Shown: one piece after another, positions 1 to 6,338 of the stretch
Position numbering within the stretch: position 1 is the first letter of the stretch
Layout: the number at the start of each line of letters is the position of its first letter
Origin: a virus
Virus record (IMG/VR): IMGVR_UViG_3300036766_000548
Location: 1 to 64,000 of that record
Length of the DNA stretch: 64,000 bases
Reading direction: 5' to 3' (one strand)
Translations under genes and position numbers: made by a program
Notes under the pieces: generated by a model
Told to the model about the DNA's origin: nothing
The model's database searches: none
The model's input: only the letters and a program-made list of their open reading frames with translations

Positions 1-398
1 GCGATTCTGATTTCTTGATAAACAATATAAAGCAGTCTTTTCCTGTAATGTCATTAGTCGGTGAAAACGCCTTGATAACGGCAATATCAAATGATTCTTC
101 CCACGATCTTATTTTTGCCCAACAGATATTCGGCTACGGTAATTTCGGCGATGTGCTGTTGGCTATTAGCACTTCTGGCAACTCTAAAAATATTATTTAT
201 GCCTGTGAGATAGCAAAGGCCTTGGGATTAAAAGTGATAGGATTGACTGGCTTTGATGGTGGCGAGTTGAAGGAATTGTGTGATGTATGCATAAATGTTC
301 CTATAGATACAAAAGAGACATATATCATTCAAGAATATCATTTACCCATCTATCATTTGCTATGTATGGCAATTGAAAACGAATTCTTTGGAGAATAA
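1..398 (+). CDS. SIS-domain sugar-phosphate isomerase, GmhA-like (5' end cut by window)
   Basis: The reading frame is already open at the window edge, so the N-terminus is missing. About 130 residues remain. They match the C-terminal two thirds of a SIS domain: the GDVLLAISTSGNSKN phosphosugar-binding loop, then GLKVIGLTGFDGG, and an IIQEYHLPIYHLLC segment like the QExH helix of sedoheptulose-7-phosphate isomerase (GmhA). Known members isomerise or bind phosphorylated ketoses and aldoses. The next three recognisable genes are an aminotransferase, a CMP-sugar synthetase-like enzyme and a DUF115 protein, so a role in making an activated sugar is likely. The exact substrate cannot be read from the fragment. 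Confidence 0.85.
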   Translation, partial: DSDFLINNIKQSFPVMSLVGENALITAISNDSSHDLIFAQQIFGYGNFGDVLLAISTSGNSKNIIYACEIAKALGLKVIGLTGFDGGELKELCDVCINVPIDTKETYIIQEYHLPIYHLLCMAIENEFFGE

Positions 399-399
399 C

Positions 400-1632
400 A
401 TGAAGAAAAAACTAGATTTGGAATTATTGGCAAAACATGATTTATACCAAATAGAAGGGCCACAATGGGTTAAGGCAAAGAAAGGATATTTTATAGACAG
501 TGATGGCTATAAATGGATTGATATGACTTCTGGAATATTGACTGCAAATACTGGTCATAATAATAAAAAAGTGATTAAGAGTATAATGAAACCGTTAAGG
601 GATGGGATAGTTCAATCATGGTATAGACCTTCTGAATATAGATTAAATGCTCATCTTACTCTACAAAAGGTTTTACCAAAAAATTATACTAAAGCTATTT
701 TTTTAGTTACAGGATCGGAAGCAGTTGAACAAGCGTTGAAAATAGCGAAACATTTTATTGGTGATAAAGATATAATTAGTTTTACTTACAACTATCATGG
801 TTCTACTAATATGGCTTCTTCGATGAATATGATTCGTGAAGAACATTTGCAATTAAAGTCTCCTATTTGTTGCAAAGGATATTGTCCTTACGGAAAAGAT
901 AAATATGAAGGATGTGGGAAAGAATGTTTTGAAAAATCTGTAAAGAATCTAAAGAATCCTGGGGCAGTTATTTTTAGTCCATATCTAGGGGCATATTCTA
1001 CTTGGATGCCAGATGATTATTATTTGGCTTTTATAAAATGGGTAAGAGAAAATAATATATTCACAATTGATGACGAAGTACAATCAGGCTTTTTTAGGAC
1101 AGGAATTAAATGCTTTGGTATTGAAAATAGAGAATGTTATTTTGAACCTGATCTTATTTTAGGAGGAAAAGGCGCGACAGCATTATTACCGCTATCATTT
1201 TTATCTATAAATAATAAAATAAAAGTACCTATTGATGATTATTTTTCTACACATTCTGGCAATCCTGCTTGCTTATCTGCATTGGTTTCAGCTATAGATT
1301 TTTATATTGAAAATAATATTGGATTAAAAGTTGATAATATGGGTTTATATTTACAATTTATGTTAAGAAAATTAAGGCAGAAATATAGCAATATTATTAT
1401 GGATAATTTTGGGCAAGGGCTGGCGCAATCATTATTGTTTGTCAATAATGAACAAGGCAAAAAGTTAGTTCATGAAATATTTGTAGAAATGAGAAATAGG
1501 CATATTTTATTTATGGATACTGAAAGGCCAGTAATTAAATTTGTTCCTCCATTAGTGATAACAAAAAAGCAGATAGATAAAACAATAAACGAATTGGATA
1601 AAGTTATAGGGGAATTATATGGAACCAATTAA
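400..1632 (+). CDS. Class III PLP-dependent aminotransferase (GSA aminotransferase-like)
   Basis: This is a 410-residue fold-type I, class III aminotransferase related to glutamate-1-semialdehyde aminomutase and acetylornithine aminotransferases. Visible hallmarks are TGSEAVEQALKIAK (cofactor phosphate site), YNYHGST, the TIDDEVQSGFFRTG motif holding the Asp that contacts the pyridine nitrogen, and LGGKGATALLPL with the probable Schiff-base Lys257. ATG at 400 is preferred over an upstream TTG at 373 because GGAG lies at 390-393. Family members transfer an amino group or move it within a substrate. The neighbouring sugar genes suggest an amino-sugar or a small-molecule decoration, but this is inference. 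A Cys-rich insert (CCKGYCPYGKDKYEGCGKEC) after the cofactor domain is unusual and could bind a metal. Confidence 0.88.
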   Translation: MKKKLDLELLAKHDLYQIEGPQWVKAKKGYFIDSDGYKWIDMTSGILTANTGHNNKKVIKSIMKPLRDGIVQSWYRPSEYRLNAHLTLQKVLPKNYTKAIFLVTGSEAVEQALKIAKHFIGDKDIISFTYNYHGSTNMASSMNMIREEHLQLKSPICCKGYCPYGKDKYEGCGKECFEKSVKNLKNPGAVIFSPYLGAYSTWMPDDYYLAFIKWVRENNIFTIDDEVQSGFFRTGIKCFGIENRECYFEPDLILGGKGATALLPLSFLSINNKIKVPIDDYFSTHSGNPACLSALVSAIDFYIENNIGLKVDNMGLYLQFMLRKLRQKYSNIIMDNFGQGLAQSLLFVNNEQGKKLVHEIFVEMRNRHILFMDTERPVIKFVPPLVITKKQIDKTINELDKVIGELYGTN

Positions 1633-1939
1633 AATAGGTGAAAGAGTTGGTTTAGTATTAAAAACAAATGTTAGAAAGCATTATTGTTTCTTTTTAGGAT
1701 ATGGCGTTTATGAAGGACAGTTTATTCCTATTGATTCTATAGATAAAAGAGTAAAAAGGTTAAATGAAGAACAAAAAATTTGTTGTAGATTCAAATTGGA
1801 TTCTGGAGAAATTATTTACGATTTTCAATGTTGGTTTATGTCGGAAGAAAGATTTAATGAGGCATTTATAAATGATTGTTATGAAGAAGGATGGAAAATT
1901 ATCAATGTCGACAACAAAGGTAGAAGAAGGCATGTTTAG
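1619..1939 (+). CDS. Hypothetical protein, 106 aa
   Basis: No family recognised. It starts inside the end of the aminotransferase (14 bp overlap) after an AGGGG ribosome binding site, so it is translationally coupled to it. It is a mixed alpha/beta-looking sequence with no signal peptide or membrane segment and ends in a basic GRRRHV. The coupling suggests it belongs to the sugar module, possibly as a small accessory protein. Confidence 0.7.
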   Translation: MEPIKIGERVGLVLKTNVRKHYCFFLGYGVYEGQFIPIDSIDKRVKRLNEEQKICCRFKLDSGEIIYDFQCWFMSEERFNEAFINDCYEEGWKIINVDNKGRRRHV

Positions 1940-2015
1940 ATTATATATAAAAATGTTAATATAAGGCGTAGAACGATTATATGAGCAATAGGCGTATAGT
2001 TCTTCAAATTCTTGT

Positions 2016-2049
2016 ACAAAATCGCATAGTAAAATGATTTAATGGGTTT
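2016..2049 (+). promoter_or_regulatory. Repeated promoter-like motif, copy A
   Basis: ACAAAA, a 10-nt spacer, then AAATGATTTAATGGGTTT. The same 18-bp core occurs at 29164-29181 (plus) and 61668-61685 (minus). It contains an extended -10 pattern (TGA then TTTAAT at 2038-2043). It lies 27 bp before the GTG start of the cytidylyltransferase, whose ribosome binding site AAGGAG follows, so it is well placed to drive the genes to its right. Confidence 0.5.
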
Positions 2050-2075
2050 CAGGCCATTTTATAAGGAGAAAAACA

Positions 2076-2921
2076 GTGACGATAGCATTGATTACAGCTC
2101 GTGGGGGGTCGATAAGACTTCCGAGAAAGAATATTTTGCCATTTTGTGGGATACCATTGATTGCATGGAGTATTTTACAGGCCAAGGGATCAAAATATAT
2201 TTCTGATGTTTATGTTACAACTGATGATTCTGAAATTGCGGATATAAGCGTTGAATATGGCGCCAAAGTAATAATGAGACCAATTTATGATAATGATGTT
2301 TCCGCTGGATATGTATTAAAACTTGCTGTAGAAGAATTGAATAAAAATAATATATATCCTGATGAAATCGTTTATATGCTTCCAACTTCTCCACTTAAAA
2401 AAGTGAATGATTTAGATAGTTTAATTGCTTCTTTTCATAATATAAATGAATATGAGATTGTTGATGATTTGGGTATATGTAGTCCCGATAAAGAATGTTA
2501 TATTTATAGGAATGTTGATAATATGTTGGACAATTATGGTATACCATATAAAATGATTCCTATAATTAAGGATAAATCATGGAATTATTCCAGGACGGTA
2601 GGAGGATGGGGAGTAGCAAAAACAAGATATCTAATGGATTTTTGGAATAAACAAGGAATGTATGATTCTGTAATAGATAGTAAATTAGGTGCCATTGATA
2701 ATGTTCCGGTGTATGGATATGCTATAGAGCCTTGGCAATGTTTTGAAACTGATTATGAAGATTATTTTAGGTTATGTGAATTGATTATGAAAGAATTTAT
2801 ATTAAAAGGAAAAGGAATAAATGCTTATAATTGTTCTTTAATACAAAATAAAGAATCCGATGTTGATAAACAATTCATATTACAATATTCTGGCAATTCA
2901 AAACAATTAGAGGAAGAATAA
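2076..2921 (+). CDS. Acylneuraminate cytidylyltransferase-like (CMP-sugar synthetase family)
   Basis: 281 residues starting at GTG with AAGGAG upstream. The N-terminus TIALITARGGSIRLPRKNI is the nucleotide-binding signature of CMP-sialic, CMP-legionaminic and CMP-Kdo synthetases (consensus ARGGSKxxPxKN). VYVTTDDSEIADISVEYGAKVIMRP and YMLPTSPLKK follow, as expected for this fold. Known enzymes join CTP to a nonulosonic acid or related ketose, giving a CMP-sugar donor. The following gene (3 bp away) is a DUF115 protein, a family that includes Maf-type transferases that use such donors. The second half is more divergent, so the sugar is uncertain. Confidence 0.85.
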   Translation: MTIALITARGGSIRLPRKNILPFCGIPLIAWSILQAKGSKYISDVYVTTDDSEIADISVEYGAKVIMRPIYDNDVSAGYVLKLAVEELNKNNIYPDEIVYMLPTSPLKKVNDLDSLIASFHNINEYEIVDDLGICSPDKECYIYRNVDNMLDNYGIPYKMIPIIKDKSWNYSRTVGGWGVAKTRYLMDFWNKQGMYDSVIDSKLGAIDNVPVYGYAIEPWQCFETDYEDYFRLCELIMKEFILKGKGINAYNCSLIQNKESDVDKQFILQYSGNSKQLEEE

Positions 2922-2923
2922 TA

Positions 2924-4267
2924 ATGGATGAAAAAGAAATAAGGAATATAGAATCGACTATTAAAGCAGAATCTAATATGTATAATCAAGGAACAAAAAG
3001 CGCTCAACTTATACATGAAATTGTTAATTCTGCATATAATCATAAACCAATTATTGATAAGATAAAATCTGGACAAGCAAGGGATATATCCGATAGCGTA
3101 AAAATAACAGGAAATAAAAATTGTTTTATTTTAGGTTCTGGTCCTTCATTAGATGATTCTATACAATATTTGAAGGATTGGGAAGGTGGAATATTTTGCA
3201 CTCCTTCTCATGCTTTGAGTTTAATGTATTACGGAATTGAGCCTACATATATTTTAATACTTGATCCATTTGAGCAATGGGGGGATTTATCCGGGGTTGA
3301 TTGGTCAAAGACAAAAACAAAGTTAATCACTCACCCTGGATGCTATGTGGATTTGATAGAAAATTGGCCTAATGAGATTTTATTGTATTTGGAAAATGCC
3401 GCCAAACCAGATAGTTTTTATCAAGATGAACAACAAAAAATGTATTCATGGCGTACTGGAGATTTCAGAAAATCTACTTTTAATTTTTATATTAGAACCG
3501 CCATAACTATATTTGCTTGCAGCCCTCCAATGGAAATGTTTGCAGCAGAGATATTGGGATATGAAAAATTCTTTTTAGCCGGGTGTGATTTCGCATATCA
3601 TTCTGATAAGCAAAGATTTACTGATTATACAATAAAAGAAGCCTCCAAAATAAGTGACGAAATAATTGAATTATCCAATAGATTTAATGTTCCAATAGAT
3701 AAAAATTATAATAATATAGAATGGGAAAAGCATGAACATCCATTTAATCCTGACAATCCAAATTTGGTGAAAACAAACAGTGGCCTTTTATCAGAATCAA
3801 TACATATTTATTACTTAAAGAATTTAATGTCTGCATGGAGATTATGTGGCAAAACAGTTTATACCACGGATCATGGCGCGATGATACAAGTTCCATATCA
3901 TGATATAAAGGCCGTAATAAAAAAACAAGGTGATTTTCCCTTACAGCATAGGCCCTTTATAAATAAAATATGCGATGCTTATTTGGCTTCTACTGGTGCG
4001 TATGCAATTGAAACTAACCATGGGGTATTATTCGTAGAAAGTATGGATTATGAAAAAGAATTGCCATTATTCATGGTTGATATCATGAAGCGTTATCATT
4101 GTGCGACTTGTGGGGCTTCGATGAATAGCAATGATTCACTTCCTCATGATGGCGATGATTGTCCTAATTGTCATAAAGGTAAAATACAAAGATCGGTTAA
4201 TATTGATAGCGAAATGAATATGAATAGAATAAGAGAAAGCATAAAAAGGTATAAAAATGGCTTATAA
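2924..4267 (+). CDS. DUF115/Maf-like protein with C-terminal zinc ribbon
   Basis: 447 residues. The centre carries the DUF115 (MptE-like) signature: CFILGSGPSLDDSI, then ILILDPFEQW, and later a FFLAGCDFAYH segment. DUF115 is found in bacterial Maf proteins that attach nonulosonic acids to flagellin, in archaeal pterin pyrophosphokinases and in many phages. Near the C-terminus CATCG and CPNCH pairs form a probable zinc ribbon, which is not part of the core family. Position directly after the CMP-sugar synthetase supports a glycosyl-transfer role, for example on a virion or host surface protein. A role as a nucleotide-sugar-binding enzyme of another kind cannot be excluded. Confidence 0.75.
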   Translation: MDEKEIRNIESTIKAESNMYNQGTKSAQLIHEIVNSAYNHKPIIDKIKSGQARDISDSVKITGNKNCFILGSGPSLDDSIQYLKDWEGGIFCTPSHALSLMYYGIEPTYILILDPFEQWGDLSGVDWSKTKTKLITHPGCYVDLIENWPNEILLYLENAAKPDSFYQDEQQKMYSWRTGDFRKSTFNFYIRTAITIFACSPPMEMFAAEILGYEKFFLAGCDFAYHSDKQRFTDYTIKEASKISDEIIELSNRFNVPIDKNYNNIEWEKHEHPFNPDNPNLVKTNSGLLSESIHIYYLKNLMSAWRLCGKTVYTTDHGAMIQVPYHDIKAVIKKQGDFPLQHRPFINKICDAYLASTGAYAIETNHGVLFVESMDYEKELPLFMVDIMKRYHCATCGASMNSNDSLPHDGDDCPNCHKGKIQRSVNIDSEMNMNRIRESIKRYKNGL

Positions 4268-4808
4268 AAAAATAACTGATAAATTTATAATTGAAAATGA
4301 AGCTACGATAAGATATGCATTGAGCATATTTCCATTCATTGATGAATATGAGGATATTTTACAAGAAGCTAGATTATGTTTGATTACAGCCTGGCGAAAA
4401 TTCGATCCAAAAAAATCATCATGGAAAACTTATGCTGTTTATCAAATACGAAAAAGATATAGGGATTATATACGAAGTTCCTTGGCAAAAAAAAGATCTC
4501 CAGTATCTAATGGATATGTAATCAATAGTTTTGACGCTTTTATTAATGATGGTAATAATATTGAGCAAGCTTTTTTAGTTGATGATGGCAAATTGATAGA
4601 TGAAACAATATATGCCAGCGATATTTATTCCATTTCAATGAAATTGATAACTAATGAAAAATATAGAAAAATGGTTCAATTAAGATTGACCGGAATGGAA
4701 TTCAAGGAAATAGGAAATAGAATGGGTGTTACAAAACAATGGGTTCAATATATATATAAAAAAGAAATGGATAATATCAAGAAATATTTTTATGAGAATG
4801 TAAAATGA
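4257..4808 (+). CDS. Sigma-70 family-like factor
   Basis: 183 residues. The first part resembles sigma region 2: EYEDILQEARLCLITAWRKFDPKKSSWKTYA and then the basic QIRKRYRDYIRSSL. The C-terminus has a helix-turn-helix like region 4 (FKEIGNRMGVTKQWVQYIYKKEM) that would read a -35 element. It overlaps the DUF115 gene by 11 bp. A phage factor like this could redirect host RNA polymerase to phage promoters, and the repeated motif at 2016, 29148 and 61668 is a candidate target. A second sigma-like gene lies at 58898-59491. Confidence 0.75.
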   Translation: MAYKKITDKFIIENEATIRYALSIFPFIDEYEDILQEARLCLITAWRKFDPKKSSWKTYAVYQIRKRYRDYIRSSLAKKRSPVSNGYVINSFDAFINDGNNIEQAFLVDDGKLIDETIYASDIYSISMKLITNEKYRKMVQLRLTGMEFKEIGNRMGVTKQWVQYIYKKEMDNIKKYFYENVK

Positions 4809-5119
4809 AAGTATATATATCAGGCCCGATGAAAGGTAAAAATAATTTGAATAGGGAAGAATTCAATAAAGCGGAATCTTATCTATTTTCTAAAGGATAT
4901 ATTCCAATCAATCCTTTTAATTTAACTATCAATCTGAATAGAAATGAATATAAAAATGATCATGAATATTATCATGCTTGTATGAAAATTGATTTACTGG
5001 AAATAATAAACAATTGTCAAGGTATTTATATGTTGGATGATTGGAAAGAATCAAATGGTGCTAATATAGAATATTTGGTTGCCAAAACTATAGGGTTGGA
5101 AGAAATATATTATGAATAA
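4805..5119 (+). CDS. DUF4406-like / nucleoside 2-deoxyribosyltransferase-like protein
   Basis: 104 residues. It opens KVYISGPMKGKNNLNREEFNKAE, typical of the DUF4406 group of small phage proteins that share the Rossmann-like fold of nucleoside 2-deoxyribosyltransferases. MLDDWKESNGANIEYLVA matches the conserved W-x-S-x-GA-x-x-E region that contains the catalytic Glu. It could cleave or exchange nucleobases or salvage nucleotides, but activity is not established for most phage members. It overlaps the sigma-like gene by 4 bp. Confidence 0.75.
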   Translation: MKVYISGPMKGKNNLNREEFNKAESYLFSKGYIPINPFNLTINLNRNEYKNDHEYYHACMKIDLLEIINNCQGIYMLDDWKESNGANIEYLVAKTIGLEEIYYE

Positions 5120-5261
5120 AGCATATTATGAATTACTTCATTATACTATTATAATGACTAATTCTTTACAAGAATCCGTAGAAAAAGCCCTTGCTATTGT
5201 TTCTATAGCAAATATAATAATAATTGAAAGTGATTATATCGCATACTTTATAAAAAAGTGA
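5112..5261 (+). CDS. Hypothetical protein, 49 aa
   Basis: A small frame opening inside the end of the previous gene (8 bp overlap) and ending in YIAYFIKK. It is largely hydrophobic in the middle (ALAIVSIANIIII), which could be a buried helix or a weak membrane helix. No family recognised. Its tail overlaps the promoter ahead of the terminase genes. Confidence 0.55.
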   Translation: MNKAYYELLHYTIIMTNSLQESVEKALAIVSIANIIIIESDYIAYFIKK

Positions 5262-5275
5262 TAAAATGATATAAT
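5243..5275 (+). promoter_or_regulatory. Probable promoter of the packaging operon
   Basis: TTTATA (5247-5252), 17-bp spacer, and extended -10 TGATATAAT (TATAAT 5270-5275). A near copy stands at 12546-12574, sharing ATACTTTATA and then AAAATGATATAATATATA. The -10 ends only 7 bp before the ATG at 5283, so a transcript starting here would be leaderless or nearly so. Confidence 0.6.
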
Positions 5276-5282
5276 ATATAGT

Positions 5283-5813
5283 ATGAAAGTAACAAAAAAG
5301 TCAGATAAAAGCAACAAACAAACTTTAGATAATTCTATCAAAAAAGCTGTAGGAAGGCCAAAAGATTCCGGTATTAAATATAATCCTAAAATATATCCAG
5401 ATATTGTAAAATCATTATTGGCAAAGGGATATGTTGAATCTCAGATACAAGAAATAATACATATTTCAGTAGCAACATTTAATTCATGGAAAAAGAAATA
5501 TCCAGAATTTGTAAAAGCATTAAAAGAGGGCAAGCAAGGGCCGATTGATAGAACAGTAAATACATTAGAAAAAGTAGCAAATGGATTCAAGGAAACAGTA
5601 AAGAAAGCAATAGTAGTTTCCGATGGAGCACAGATAGGAAGTCATATTGAAATGGTTGATATTGAAGAATATATTCCACCGCAAGTATCAGCTATTCGTT
5701 ATTATCTAAATAATAGAGATAAGGATAATTGGTCTGATAAGCAGAATATTGAGATAAATGGCAAAATGGAATACAAAGTTATTCCAGATGACGAACTAGA
5801 GGAAAAGGAGTAA
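5283..5813 (+). CDS. terS: Terminase small subunit
   Basis: 176 residues. It begins with a basic stretch and AVGRPKDSG, followed by a helix-turn-helix of the kind seen in small terminases (SQIQEIIHISVATFNSWKKKYPEF), which recognises the phage packaging site. The middle YYLNNRDKDNW with a following acidic tail is also typical, the tail often contacting TerL. It sits in the usual place upstream of the large subunit, although small MGGPGSGR genes separate the two. No Shine-Dalgarno is visible before this ATG, in line with the very close promoter. Confidence 0.8.
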   Translation: MKVTKKSDKSNKQTLDNSIKKAVGRPKDSGIKYNPKIYPDIVKSLLAKGYVESQIQEIIHISVATFNSWKKKYPEFVKALKEGKQGPIDRTVNTLEKVANGFKETVKKAIVVSDGAQIGSHIEMVDIEEYIPPQVSAIRYYLNNRDKDNWSDKQNIEINGKMEYKVIPDDELEEKE

Positions 5814-5816
5814 ACT

Positions 5817-5969
5817 ATGGGTGGACCAGGATCAGGACGTAGAGCAGGTGGTGGTAAAGGTAAATTAAAGGTAAAAGGTAATCCTGGAAAAATGGATGTT
5901 ACTAGTAAAGCCGCTCAAAATTCAATGAAATCAGCAAGAAAATCTGCATTAAGGAAAAGAAGTAAATAA
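5817..5969 (+). CDS. MGGPGSGR-family small basic protein, copy 1 (50 aa)
   Basis: Begins MGGPGSGRRAGGGKGK and continues as a very basic, Ser/Lys/Ala-rich chain ending KSALRKRSK. Its first 14 codons are nearly identical to those at 6142, 10383 and 10717, while the rest differs. The function is unknown. Proteins with this start recur among phage head genes as far as I recall. RBS AAGGAG lies just upstream, and the stop abuts the next ATG. Confidence 0.75.
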   Translation: MGGPGSGRRAGGGKGKLKVKGNPGKMDVTSKAAQNSMKSARKSALRKRSK

Positions 5970-6176
5970 ATGGATTTATCAAAGTTAGAGCAACAAGTAT
6001 ATAAAACTCTTTTAGCTAGTGAAGCTAAGTATTCTAAACAAATACAAAAGACTTTACTTGATGCCTTAACTTCCATTTATGGTGAAATGACAAAGATATA
6101 TAAAAGATATGCAATTAATCAAGTAATGCAAGGAGTAAAACATGGGTGGACCAGGAAGTGGAAGAAAGAAAGGTAG
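5970..6176 (+). pseudogene. Duplicated 5' fragment of the Mu F-like head protein gene
   Basis: The first ~45 codons (MDLSKLEQQVYKTLL... YGEMTKIYKRYA) closely match the start of the head protein at 10928 (MDLSKLEHQALNTLL... YGEMTKIYSKYA). After that the frame runs into the next MGGPGSGR gene out of frame and stops. It is a truncated duplicate, probably left by recombination. It may still be translated as a 68-residue peptide. Confidence 0.75.
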
Positions 6177-6333
6177 TGCTGGGAGTAAACATCCCGGTAA
6201 ATCAAATAATATCGTATTGATGCAAAGAAGCCAATTAAATCATGCAAAGAAAATGGGTAAGAATATTTTATATGAAAAGAATAAATTAACTAAAATAAAG
6301 AATACATATTTGAAAAGCAATAAAAGCAAATAG
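6142..6333 (+). CDS. MGGPGSGR-family small basic protein, copy 2 (63 aa)
   Basis: Starts MGGPGSGRKKGSAGSKHPGK, then a Lys/Asn-rich helix-like chain ending KSNKSK. An AAGGAG ribosome binding site precedes it within the upstream fragment. It lies 5 bp before the large terminase. Very high pI suggests nucleic acid contact, for example near the packaged DNA, but this is inference. Confidence 0.75.
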   Translation: MGGPGSGRKKGSAGSKHPGKSNNIVLMQRSQLNHAKKMGKNILYEKNKLTKIKNTYLKSNKSK

Positions 6334-6338
6334 TATAA

